Assembly (NCBI GenBank): GCA_023379385.1 | Contig: JAMCUS010000016.1 | Location: 1 to 33,270, forward strand | From: Thermoplasmatota archaeon | GTDB taxonomy: Archaea > Thermoplasmatota > Thermoplasmata > Lutacidiplasmatales > JAMCUS01 | DNA length: 33,270 nt | Direction: 5' to 3' | In this document: positions 16,313 to 24,742 of the stretch, piece by piece | How positions within the stretch are numbered: position 1 is the first letter of the stretch | Layout: every line of letters starts with the position of its first letter | The notes under the pieces: generated by a model | What the model saw: only the letters and a program-made list of their open reading frames with translations | Database searches by the model: none | What the model was told of the DNA's origin: nothing | Position numbers and translations under genes: made by a program

Positions 16313-17173
16313 TTAAATTTTTAATATTCGTATCGAATTCATTCGTATTCCATGAAATAGGTACTGCTGTACATAACCCGCATAACTGCCAAATCTATCC
16401 ATGGCAAATTTTTTTAAATACTGTCTGGTTGTTTTATCAATGTCATCATTGTATACCTGTATAAGCGCACGTTGTATCCATCTATCAACAGGAAACGCTT
16501 CTAACTTTCCAAATCCGAATAAAAGAATACAGTCTGCTACCTTTTCTCCAATTCCCTTTACGCCAAGAAGTAACTTCATTCCCTCTCTGTAATCCATATC
16601 TCCAATCTGATAAAATAGTCTCTCCTCTTTTTTAAAAAATTTTTGAAAATTAATTATGTATTTGACTCTGAACCCCATTCCTGATCTTATAAAGTCAGAT
16701 TCTTTCAATGCAAGAAATTGATCTACATCCGGGAAGGGATGTCCTGTTACATTGCCAAGTCTCTGAGCTTCTGTAGATAAACAGGAAAGATTGTCTATAG
16801 TCTTGCCTATCTTTTTTATATTGGATGCTATGGAGGTTATATAGGATACTGCACATTCCAGAGGCTCCTGTTTAATAATACGTAATCCATAAAATTTATT
16901 GAATAATTCAGATACAATTTGTTCATTTTTATATTTGTTTCTTATTATAGATAGATCGTCGTTGAATCGGAAATAATCTTTAATTTTAGATTCTTCAGCA
17001 GTGTTGTAAGATATTACCTTCAATTTTTTGTCTGTTAGATTAATTTCTGTTAGACTGTTGCCAATAAATCCGTAATACGATTGTCCAATTTTTCTCCACC
17101 TGAATACCTGACCACAGAATAACGTTTCATCCAGTTTGAGTGGAGTACTGCATTTCATTCTATATTCCTGCAT
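16313..17173 (-). CDS. ogg: 8-oxoguanine DNA glycosylase/AP lyase (OGG1 type)
   Basis: The 286-residue protein has the OGG1 N-terminal domain (LDETLFCGQVFRWRK, 14-28) and a helix-hairpin-helix-GPD domain: LLGVKGIGEKVADCILLFGF (202-221) with catalytic Lys211, then EAFPVDRWIQRAL with catalytic Asp230. It excises 8-oxoguanine and cleaves the resulting AP site by beta-elimination. The ATG at 17173 is preceded by GAGAGG at a good distance. Length and catalytic residues are normal for the eukaryote-like OGG1 group. It lies upstream of herA on the same strand, with a 115-bp gap. Confidence 0.93.
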   Translation of the reverse strand: MQEYRMKCSTPLKLDETLFCGQVFRWRKIGQSYYGFIGNSLTEINLTDKKLKVISYNTAEESKIKDYFRFNDDLSIIRNKYKNEQIVSELFNKFYGLRIIKQEPLECAVSYITSIASNIKKIGKTIDNLSCLSTEAQRLGNVTGHPFPDVDQFLALKESDFIRSGMGFRVKYIINFQKFFKKEERLFYQIGDMDYREGMKLLLGVKGIGEKVADCILLFGFGKLEAFPVDRWIQRALIQVYNDDIDKTTRQYLKKFAMDRFGSYAGYVQQYLFHGIRMNSIRILKI

Positions 17174-17239
17174 TTGGTACCTCTCCGTAATGGTAGACTG
17201 TCACTTTCATGCCCCGCACATGTAACCCTTTCATCTATT

Positions 17240-17265
17240 TGAATAATTTTTATAAAAATTATTCA
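17240..17265. terminator. Perfect 26-bp AT palindrome at the end of the ABC permease gene
   Basis: Bases 17240-17265 are their own reverse complement over all 26 positions (TGAATAATTTTTA and its mirror). The palindrome includes the permease stop codon at 17259-17261 and reaches 19 bp past it. A hairpin or T-rich terminator for the ABC operon is the most natural reading; it also contains TTTATAAA, so a promoter role for the next gene is possible. Confidence 0.45.
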
Positions 17266-18359
17266 GATTTCCAGGAAAAGATGGATATGGCTACAACGAA
17301 TGTTATTACAGCTATTATGATAATTATTCCAAGATCATAAAGTGCCATACCAAAATTATTGAATATCAATATAGAATATAATCCATTAACTGAGTAGGTT
17401 AACGGAAGAAATTCAGATACCTGACGCAAATAGGAAGGCATCATGGTTACTGGAAAAAATACACCGGAAAGGAACATCATTGGAAAAAGTATCAAATTAC
17501 CTAAAACAGTAACTGTTTCTTCATTTTCAGATACCATTCCTGCAAGTATTCCCAGCGCACTGAAAAAGATTATACTTGCGATTATAATAGCAAGGGATAA
17601 GGCAAAGGAGACCGCAGAAACGTTCAGCGTTACTCCAAACGCAGCATAGGCAACGTAAATGAGCACGGCATCCGCAAGAAGTGTAATAAGGAAGGACCAT
17701 ATAATGGTGCCCAGGAGCCATTCCGATTTGGTTAATCCCGTAAATGAAAATTGTCTGAATATTTTATCTTTTTTATAATTTGGCACCTGATATAACAATG
17801 TAAACATGGAGTTTAACAGTGTAAAACCCATCAATCCAGGAAGGTAATAATCAATTGTTTTAGGTGCCGAATTGAGAATTGGGTCTGTCGTCATGCCCAT
17901 AACAGGTGTAGTATTCGAATAGTGCAGGTTAATATTGCTGATCACATTTTGAAGAATCTGCTGATTTATGGCAGAGGTGGAATCACCCGGTACGTCATAA
18001 TAAATAACATAAGCAATTTTATGATTGATCATATTGTATGTAAAATTCTGGGGTATTATCAGTGCAGAATTTATTGAATGCTCTGATGCATAATTTTTTA
18101 TATTGATAGATGAAGATATTATATTTACTGTAAATACCCCTGATTTATTCAATCCATTAATAAAGCTCCAGCTTGCCGGTGATGGACTCATATTCTGTAT
18201 GGCTATTGTTGTATGACTGGTTCCACCACCGGAAAAGATGGAACCAAATAGGAGCATCAAAATTACAGGGAAGAGTATCTGAAAGAATATTGCGCTTCTG
18301 GAACGCATATATGATTTTATATGAAGGACTAAATAGGATTTAACATTCTTGAATTTCAT
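17259..18359 (-). CDS. ABC-2 type transporter permease
   Basis: The 366-residue membrane protein has one N-terminal transmembrane segment (SAIFFQILFPVILMLLFGSI, about 22-41), a large extracytoplasmic domain of about 130 residues and five further membrane segments in the C-terminal half, the standard ABC2_membrane_3 layout. The segment ILFPMMFLSGVFFPVTMMP is typical of drug and antibiotic exporters. It lies 41 bp behind the ATPase gene and surely forms an exporter with it. The substrate cannot be predicted. The start ATG at 18359 fits the N-terminal cytoplasmic helix. Confidence 0.9.
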   Translation of the reverse strand: MKFKNVKSYLVLHIKSYMRSRSAIFFQILFPVILMLLFGSIFSGGGTSHTTIAIQNMSPSPASWSFINGLNKSGVFTVNIISSSINIKNYASEHSINSALIIPQNFTYNMINHKIAYVIYYDVPGDSTSAINQQILQNVISNINLHYSNTTPVMGMTTDPILNSAPKTIDYYLPGLMGFTLLNSMFTLLYQVPNYKKDKIFRQFSFTGLTKSEWLLGTIIWSFLITLLADAVLIYVAYAAFGVTLNVSAVSFALSLAIIIASIIFFSALGILAGMVSENEETVTVLGNLILFPMMFLSGVFFPVTMMPSYLRQVSEFLPLTYSVNGLYSILIFNNFGMALYDLGIIIIIAVITFVVAISIFSWKSE

Positions 18360-18400
18360 TTTAACACCTTATTTTTTAATATCAGCAGCATAATACAGTA

Positions 18401-19333
18401 TCAGCTAACGTCACCTTTTTCGTTTACCTTTCCTACAAGTCTAACAAACACATCCTCCAGTGAATCCCGTTTCATGAAAAAATCATTCCACGTAACATTA
18501 TTGTTGCGAAGGACATCAAATACAGACGCAACCTCTGTTGGATTTTTCATTAAGATCTCATACATGCCATCATCTGACCTTACGTTATATCCAGCATCTG
18601 TCAGTGAAGAATATATTCTTTCAGACCCTTTAATAATCAATCGATCTGGTATGTGGTTGGCACTAACAATATTGTTCGGAGAATCCAGGGTTATAAATTT
18701 ACCCTTATTAACTATTCCCACGCGATCCGCCAGAAGTTCTGCTTCGTCAAGGTAATGTGTGGTAAGTATGATGGTTTTGCCATTTTTTTTAATCTCCCTG
18801 ATTACATCCCATATACTCCTTCTAGCCTGTGGATCCAATCCTGTGGTAGGTTCATCCAAAAATAGCAATTCTGGATCATTTATAAGGGCAAGCGCCAATC
18901 CCAATTTCTGTTTTTGGCCTCCTGATAAATTCTTGAAAGAGGTGGACTTCTTATCCATAAGGTCCACTTTCCTTAAAATATCATCTATATTATCTGTATA
19001 ATCTACACCCTTTTTTGATCCCAGCACCTGGCTATAAAAAGATAATGCATCATATGGGGTGGAGTTGTCTATAAATTTAAAATCCTGTGGTAAAATACCA
19101 CATCTCCCTCTCAATTTAGCGAAATCTTTAATGGGATCCAACCCCAGTATTGAAATACTACCAGTGGTAGCTTTTCTTATACCCTCCATCATTTCTACAG
19201 TGGTTGTTTTACCAGCACCATTTGGACCAAGTAAACTGAATATTTCACCTTTGTGAACAGTGAAATTAATATTATCCACCGCAATAAGTTTACCGTACCT
19301 CTTAGTAAGATTTTTAACAACTATTATATCCAT
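18401..19333 (-). CDS. ABC transporter ATP-binding protein (DrrA/CcmA-like)
   Basis: The 310-residue protein has the full ATPase set: Walker A LLGPNGAGKTT (34-44), signature LSGGQKQKLGLALAL (136-150), Walker B LLFLDEPTTGLD (156-167) and the switch His193 in TTHYLDEAE. The C-terminal extension of about 100 residues (EILMKNPTEVASVFDVL, SLEDVFVRLVGK) is typical of DrrA-like exporters. It energises the permease encoded next. A TATA-like box about 29 bp upstream of the ATG and no Shine-Dalgarno site suggest a leaderless transcript. Confidence 0.95.
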   Translation of the reverse strand: MDIIVVKNLTKRYGKLIAVDNINFTVHKGEIFSLLGPNGAGKTTTVEMMEGIRKATTGSISILGLDPIKDFAKLRGRCGILPQDFKFIDNSTPYDALSFYSQVLGSKKGVDYTDNIDDILRKVDLMDKKSTSFKNLSGGQKQKLGLALALINDPELLFLDEPTTGLDPQARRSIWDVIREIKKNGKTIILTTHYLDEAELLADRVGIVNKGKFITLDSPNNIVSANHIPDRLIIKGSERIYSSLTDAGYNVRSDDGMYEILMKNPTEVASVFDVLRNNNVTWNDFFMKRDSLEDVFVRLVGKVNEKGDVS

Positions 19334-19355
19334 ATCATGATAGTATACTCAGATT

Positions 19356-19370
19356 CTATATATATTATTT
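19356..19370 (-). promoter_or_regulatory. TATA-like box for the ABC exporter operon
   Basis: On the minus strand AAATAATATATATAG is centred about 29 bp before the ATG at 19333. This matches the spacing of an archaeal TATA element for transcription starting at or next to the start codon. Confidence 0.5.
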
Positions 19371-19436
19371 ACCAATGTGTATGATAAATGTTAGATGATA
19401 TGGTAATTCACCTCTACGATTTTTCAGCATAAATTT

Positions 19437-20666
19437 TTAATGATAATTTTTCAATCGTTTTATTGATAACACAAAAATCATAAGTCCGGTTATACCAAAC
19501 AGATCTATCAACAGCCACATCTCTACAGGATTATAGAGATAAAAGAACATCATGGTGGTTCCTATTGCCGGGCCCATACTCCGCGCGACGGAGTTAGCCA
19601 TGCCGTTGAAGCCCATATATCTGCCTATTTTATCTCTAGGAGAAATTTTAGAAATGAGTGACGTAATGTAAGGACTTGTAAAATTTTCGCCAATGGTTAT
19701 GACCACCATATCAAGCATAAAGAAGGTGATGCCATGTAGTATACTTACTAACAGATACCCGACTATATAAAAAAGTGAACCGATCATTATTGCATAAATA
19801 TCATGATAACTTCTCATAAGAACAGATACAGGATACTGTCCTATAACTACAATAAGACCGTTTACAGCAAAAATGAATCCAATCTGTGAAGGAAGAACGC
19901 TACCCACTTTAACAGCAAATACCGGTAATGTAACAGAAAATTGTGATACGAGTATCATCAGAAAAAGGGTTCCTGCACTGAATATGACTAGATTCTTATC
20001 ATAACTTATCATATTCTTGCTGAATATTACCTCTTTCAGGTGCAAATAACCCTTTTCAATAATTTTCCTTTCAGTAATATAGAAATAGACAACAGCTGTC
20101 TGTATTAGAATGGTCACTGTAAGAAATAGAAAGATCCATTTTACACCTATAACAAATATGATGGAACCTATTATTGGCCCTATTGCCCACCCCATATTGC
20201 TCATAATCCTCCATAAGCTGTATGCAGTTACCCTGTCACCTTCCGGCGTTATATCTGCAATATATGAACTTGTAGCAGGAAAGGTAAAGGTTCCAAAAAT
20301 TGAGGTGAGGACAAATGGAATCACTATAAAGTAAATGGATAATTTATAATTTATAGATATATAAATAAAAAAATAAAGAATGAACCCGATGTAGCTGCCT
20401 GCGAGCCATGTATTTTTCCTACCTATAAAATCGGTCAAAGCACCGCCTATGAGCTGAAAGATTATTGATAATACGGCAAAAATAGCAAAAATTATACCGA
20501 TATAATATATTGGTATTTTAAGATCTATATAAAAATATAACGATATGAAAGGCCATGTTGCTCCAAATCCAACAGACCTTATCAGTGATGATACATTCGT
20601 TATCCATAAAGAACGATTATTGAATAATAGATTTTTTTTGTATCTGTTGAAATTAATTGAGATTAT
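19437..20666 (-). CDS. MFS transporter with a non-canonical start codon
   Basis: From the first ordinary start (TTG at 20438) the protein would lack its first membrane helices and begin inside the conserved loop TDFIGRK between helices 2 and 3. The frame stays open upstream and reads a perfect MFS N-terminus: SLIRSVGFGATWPFISLYF, then IPIYYIGIIFAIFAVLSIIF and QLIGGALTDFIGRK. An in-frame stop closes the frame just before. A strong AAGGAG (GGAG at 20672-20675) lies 5 bases before ATA at 20666 and 8 before ATC at 20663; no ATG, GTG or TTG exists there. The resulting 409 residues give a complete 12-helix carrier. Substrate unknown. It could instead reflect a mutated start codon or a sequence error. 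Confidence 0.8.
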   Translation of the reverse strand: MISINFNRYKKNLLFNNRSLWITNVSSLIRSVGFGATWPFISLYFYIDLKIPIYYIGIIFAIFAVLSIIFQLIGGALTDFIGRKNTWLAGSYIGFILYFFIYISINYKLSIYFIVIPFVLTSIFGTFTFPATSSYIADITPEGDRVTAYSLWRIMSNMGWAIGPIIGSIIFVIGVKWIFLFLTVTILIQTAVVYFYITERKIIEKGYLHLKEVIFSKNMISYDKNLVIFSAGTLFLMILVSQFSVTLPVFAVKVGSVLPSQIGFIFAVNGLIVVIGQYPVSVLMRSYHDIYAIMIGSLFYIVGYLLVSILHGITFFMLDMVVITIGENFTSPYITSLISKISPRDKIGRYMGFNGMANSVARSMGPAIGTTMMFFYLYNPVEMWLLIDLFGITGLMIFVLSIKRLKNYH

Positions 20667-20807
20667 ATCAACTCCTTTGATTTATGATAGATAATATTTA
20701 TTCAATTATTTATGTGCTATTGTACTGAATGCGTAACCCATATTTTGTGATAAATTTATTAATTTTTTGTCCCATCTCTGAAGAACAGAATATTTTAAGA
20801 ATAACAA

Positions 20808-22019
20808 TTATTTTCTTCTGTATATATAAGTAATGGAAAGAATCATGAGTATCAGCATAGGCAGTAAGAAAGAATATACAGCAAATCTAATGTTTACCAT
20901 ATGTGTGAATACTCCAAATAAAAAAGGTGTTACAAAAAAGATCATGTTACCTACCAATCCAAAAATTGAGTAAGCCATATTAAGATCCTCTTTATTTATA
21001 GAACCGGATATATATGTAGTGGATAGAGGGTATATAGAACCGTGGGGAATTCCAAGCATGATGAAGGCAATTATAAAATAAAGTTCAGAGCTGCTTATTG
21101 AAAAAACAACATAACCAGTAAGGGTAAGAATGAAAGATGCAATAAATAACAGCTTTTTATTGTTTATAGGAGACATTATAACCATACATACCCTGGTTAT
21201 AAACGAGACCACGAAGAATACCCCTAACAAATAGAAAAATACTGACGGAGATATGGAGGAATAATTTTTACCGATTATGCTTCCATAGGTAAGTATTATG
21301 ATGAATGGAAATGAATAACTGAGATTACCTGTAAGGGCAAGATTGAAATCTTTATTTTTGAATAAATCAGGAATTTTATTTATCAGATCTCTGAATTTTA
21401 TAATTTTTTCTATTTTTTTTTCAATATGAAGATTATATAGCAATATAAACATCAAAATTGTTGCCAGTATACTTAATAGAGTAAACAACAGAAAGATATC
21501 TCTTATAGATATCTTCAGGTAAGATAATATAGACCCTTCAAAAAGGGTTCCAAATATAAGGCTGAGTGATAAAGAGGAGGTATAAAGTGCTATGGCTCTG
21601 TCTTTGTTACCCTGATCAGAGAGTATGTTAACAAGCGTTAACATGAGAGGCATCATGGTACCAAATGAAATTCCATCAATAATTGAAAGAATATAAACCT
21701 CCATCATATTTACTGAAAAATAAAAAAATGGTGTTGTTAAGGACATTATCAATAAGGATATAGAGAGAACCCTGGGCGTATTTCTTGTACTTACCCTTCC
21801 ATTTATGAAAAGACCGGAAAATAGAGCACCTATAGAGTATAAGGTAGCTGCAATACCCACCTGAAGCACAGAGGCATTTATAACGAATTTGGAGAGCACA
21901 GGAATGGTAGTCATCAGCATGTTCGTGGTGGTCCTCATGAAAAAGGTGACTGCTAACATGATTATGAAATTAAGAAATATGATACCATTCAATTTCTTTG
22001 TACCTACTACATCGCTCAT
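20808..22019 (-). CDS. MFS transporter
   Basis: The 403-residue protein is hydrophobic throughout with about 12 membrane segments in two halves separated by a charged loop (HIEKKIEKIIKFRDLINKI). The start MSDVVGTKKLNGIIFLNFII is followed by the first helix, and SIGALFSGLFINGRVSTRN corresponds to the loop 2-3 region. It is a second carrier on the same strand as the one downstream but not clearly its paralogue. The substrate cannot be named. A TATA-like box 27 bp upstream suggests a leaderless transcript divergent from the flavin oxidoreductase gene. Confidence 0.85.
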   Translation of the reverse strand: MSDVVGTKKLNGIIFLNFIIMLAVTFFMRTTTNMLMTTIPVLSKFVINASVLQVGIAATLYSIGALFSGLFINGRVSTRNTPRVLSISLLIMSLTTPFFYFSVNMMEVYILSIIDGISFGTMMPLMLTLVNILSDQGNKDRAIALYTSSLSLSLIFGTLFEGSILSYLKISIRDIFLLFTLLSILATILMFILLYNLHIEKKIEKIIKFRDLINKIPDLFKNKDFNLALTGNLSYSFPFIIILTYGSIIGKNYSSISPSVFFYLLGVFFVVSFITRVCMVIMSPINNKKLLFIASFILTLTGYVVFSISSSELYFIIAFIMLGIPHGSIYPLSTTYISGSINKEDLNMAYSIFGLVGNMIFFVTPFLFGVFTHMVNIRFAVYSFLLPMLILMILSITYIYRRK

Positions 22020-22040
22020 TACTTTATCACTATAGCAGTA

Positions 22041-22051
22041 GTATATTTAAA
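22041..22051 (-). promoter_or_regulatory. TATA-like box for the MFS gene
   Basis: TTTAAATATAC on the minus strand is centred about 27 bp before the ATG at 22019 and follows a T-run resembling a BRE-type flank. It fits a leaderless archaeal promoter. Confidence 0.5.
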
Positions 22052-22096
22052 AAAATCTGATAAATGTAAAATAGTTTATAATGATTGAGCAATATC

Positions 22097-23179
22097 ATGA
22101 ATAGATTGTTTGAACAGATAAACATAAGATCCGTTGAAATTAAGAATAGAATTATGCTCTCCCCCATGTGTCAGTATTCATCTTCAGATGGAAAAATAAA
22201 TAACTGGCATTTGATACACTACGGCAGCAGAGCTGTTGGAGGAGCTGGAATTGTTATGGTCGAGGCAACAGCTGTTGCACCAGATGGAAGAATAACTCCT
22301 GCTGATCTAGGAATATATTATGACGATATATCAGGTTACAAGAATCTTACAGATTTTATAAGTAGTACAGGATCTATTCCAGCAATTCAGATAGCGCATG
22401 CTGGTAGGAAAGGAGCTGTAAGACCACCGTGGTCAGGAGATAAACCCATAGCAATAGAGGACGGTGGATGGAGGACAGTCGCACCCAGTGCAATACCATT
22501 TGATAATAACTGGCCTCTGCCCAAAGAACTTGACCATGCGGATATAAAATCAATTATAGAACTTTTTGGAAAGGGAGCTGTCAGGGCAGTTAAGGCTGGG
22601 TTTAAGATTGTTGAAATTCACGCAGCGCATGGATATCTGATTCATCAGTTTCTATCACCTGTATCCAACAAAAGAGATGATAACTACGGTGGCACATATA
22701 ATAACAGAATTAGATTTTTACTGGAAATTGTTGATAAGATACGGGACTCAATTCCTTCTGATATCCCACTTTTTGTGAGAATTTCTGCAACAGACTGGCT
22801 TAACGATGGTTGGAGTATCAATGAATCTGTTAAACTAGCTGAAATTTTAAAAAAGCATGGTATAGATTTGATTGATGTATCTAGTGGTGGTATAAAACCC
22901 CATGTAAAAATACCAGCAGTTAGAGGTTATCAGGTTCCATTTTCAGAAGCCATACGAAAAACAGGCGTTTTAACCAGTGCCGTTGGAATGATTGACGACG
23001 CTGAATATGCTGAAGAAATCATTGAAAAAGGTTATGCAGATGTTGTTGCAATTGGAAGGGAAATGCTCCGTAATCCATATTGGCCCTTGAATGCCGCCTA
23101 CACACTTAAAGAGACAGTTAAATGGCCATTGCAATATATTAGATCGTCAGTAAAAAGTAGTCCTAAAGGTGTTGGATAA
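22097..23179 (+). CDS. Old Yellow Enzyme family NAD(P)H:flavin oxidoreductase (YqjM-like)
   Basis: The 360-residue protein is an FMN TIM barrel. SPMCQYSS carries Cys25 and Tyr27, the pair typical of the thermophilic-like YqjM class, and IHAAHGYLIHQFLSP has the substrate-binding His175 and His178. NYGGTYNNRIRFLLE and ADVVAIGREMLRNPYWPL are conserved FMN-site segments. Such enzymes reduce activated C=C bonds of enones and similar electrophiles. The ATG at 22097 is preferred because MNRLFEQINIRSVEIKNRI matches usual N-termini; a TTG at 22085 is possible. It is divergent from the MFS gene, with about 80 bp between. Confidence 0.94.
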   Translation: MNRLFEQINIRSVEIKNRIMLSPMCQYSSSDGKINNWHLIHYGSRAVGGAGIVMVEATAVAPDGRITPADLGIYYDDISGYKNLTDFISSTGSIPAIQIAHAGRKGAVRPPWSGDKPIAIEDGGWRTVAPSAIPFDNNWPLPKELDHADIKSIIELFGKGAVRAVKAGFKIVEIHAAHGYLIHQFLSPVSNKRDDNYGGTYNNRIRFLLEIVDKIRDSIPSDIPLFVRISATDWLNDGWSINESVKLAEILKKHGIDLIDVSSGGIKPHVKIPAVRGYQVPFSEAIRKTGVLTSAVGMIDDAEYAEEIIEKGYADVVAIGREMLRNPYWPLNAAYTLKETVKWPLQYIRSSVKSSPKGVG

Positions 23180-23569
23180 CAGTGATGGGATAGAGGGTGT
23201 AGGGTTACATTCATGAAGTTTAAGCTCTTCTTGAAAGATGATAACATCTAAAGGTAGTTTTAATGTGGTTAACATAAATCATAACCTGGAATAGAGTTCC
23301 AGCATTGCCTAAACGTTTTTTTAAGATGAAAATATACCGTTTTGGTATTCCTTTACAGCCTGTTGAAGTGTGGATATAGAGATTGTGCATACATAAACGC
23401 ATCTGTGAATTAAGGTAATTGGTGTTGACGGAGGTCTATGGTCTCCGTTCGCTATCAAGCAAATCAATAGAGGTGTGATAAACATCTATAAAATTTACAA
23501 CTATTCAGAGTTGCTGTATATCAACAATTTTTATAAATCTATAAATATGGCTAAACAATATGCTTATTC
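23180..23569. other. 390-bp intergenic region
   Basis: No credible gene is seen. The stretch is less AT-rich than other spacers. It holds a short hairpin, ACGGAG at 23428-23433 and CTCCGT at 23443-23448 with a 9-base loop, and ends with two TATA-like boxes before the GlpA-like gene. A 60-codon minus-strand frame at 23220-23402 has no protein-like features. An untranslated RNA cannot be excluded but nothing points to a known class. Confidence 0.4.
23538..23548 (+). promoter_or_regulatory. TATA-like box for the GlpA-like gene
   Basis: TCTATAAATAT is centred about 26 bp before the ATG at 23570, the right distance for a leaderless archaeal transcript. A second box, TTTTTATAAA, lies about 10 bp further upstream. 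Confidence 0.5.
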
Positions 23570-24742
23570 ATGGAAACAGATGTTCTTGTAATAGGCGCTG
23601 GAGCTACAGGTATATTTACAGCACTGGACCTCTCTTTAAGAGGTGTTAAAGTAATGGTAATTGACAAAAATACAATAGCCTCAGGTACATCAGGACATTA
23701 TCATGGATTAATTCACAGTGGAGCGAGATATGCCATGACAGACCCAGATTCTGCAGTTGAATGCAGTAGAGAGAGCGAGGTATTATTTAATATGGCTCCT
23801 TTCGCTATGAACGATACAGGTGGCATATTCATAGCAACAGACGATGACGAAAAATATATAAACAGATTTATGGATAGCCTTGAAAAATTGAATATAAACC
23901 ATAGAGAGATACCTCTGCAGGATATTGTAAAAATGGAACCGGAAATAAATCATAATATCAAATCTGCAGTATATGTAAAGGATAGGGTGGCTGATCCATT
24001 TGTCTTATTGGGTGGAGCCGCCATGCTTGCCCATGAACATGGTTGCAAATTCATACTTAACAAAAATGTTTCGGCAATTAATGAAAATATTGTTAAGGCT
24101 AATAATGTGGATATAAAGTGTAAATATATAATAAATGCAACCGGACCATATGCAGATAAGATTGCTAAACTAGCAAAAATTGATATTAAAGATGTTATGC
24201 CTACACTGGGTATAATGATCGTATACAATAAGATATTCATAAATCATGTTATAAATCGCATGAGATTGCCATCGGACGGAGATATTTTTTTACCATTCTG
24301 GAACGTATCTATACTTGGAACAACAGCCAAATTAACAGAGGATCTGGATAATATCGTTATTGAGGAAGAGGATATTAAAGATCTCATAGAGGAGGGTTCA
24401 GCCATTATCCCAGATCTCCAGAATAAAAATTACAGCAGGTATTATTATTCAAGCAGGCCACTTATACGCGATAAGGATACAAGAAAGTCCACCAGAGGTT
24501 ATACTATAATAGATAATGATCCCGTAATAACAATTATAGGCGGTAAGTTCACCACTGCAAGGTTGATAGGTGAGAAGATTGCAGATTACGTCACTGAAAA
24601 AATGGATGTTGACAGGCAATCTATAACTACATCTCAATTGTTACCTGATCCTTATAGCCTGGTCAGCAATGATTCCATTTCATCGGAAAAATTAATACAC
24701 GGGCTTGCAGTATCAGAACTTGAAAAGAGGCTGTTGTTATGA
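23570..24742 (+). CDS. FAD-dependent dehydrogenase, GlpA-like (glycerol-3-phosphate dehydrogenase family)
   Basis: The 390-residue protein starts with the dinucleotide fold VLVIGAGATGIFTALDLSLR (5-24) and the segment SGTSGHYHGLIHSGARYAMT, which closely follows the GlpA signature around the flavin. IINATGPYADKIAKL and TIIGGKFTTARLIGEKIADY are the later FAD-site motifs of the same family. GlpA oxidises sn-glycerol 3-phosphate to dihydroxyacetone phosphate and passes electrons to GlpB/GlpC. This protein lacks the C-terminal Fe-S domain of bacterial GlpA. The stop overlaps the CoxG-like gene by 4 bp. Another alpha-hydroxy or amino acid substrate remains possible. Confidence 0.8.
   Translation: METDVLVIGAGATGIFTALDLSLRGVKVMVIDKNTIASGTSGHYHGLIHSGARYAMTDPDSAVECSRESEVLFNMAPFAMNDTGGIFIATDDDEKYINRFMDSLEKLNINHREIPLQDIVKMEPEINHNIKSAVYVKDRVADPFVLLGGAAMLAHEHGCKFILNKNVSAINENIVKANNVDIKCKYIINATGPYADKIAKLAKIDIKDVMPTLGIMIVYNKIFINHVINRMRLPSDGDIFLPFWNVSILGTTAKLTEDLDNIVIEEEDIKDLIEEGSAIIPDLQNKNYSRYYYSSRPLIRDKDTRKSTRGYTIIDNDPVITIIGGKFTTARLIGEKIADYVTEKMDVDRQSITTSQLLPDPYSLVSNDSISSEKLIHGLAVSELEKRLLL

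Noticed and set aside
23220-23402. 60-codon minus-strand frame in the intergenic region
   Set aside because: No similarity, unusual composition and no start signals.
23428-23448. Hairpin ACGGAG-N9-CTCCGT as a possible RNA gene or riboswitch
   Set aside because: A single 6-bp stem without further conserved structure; no riboswitch or tRNA signature could be matched around it.
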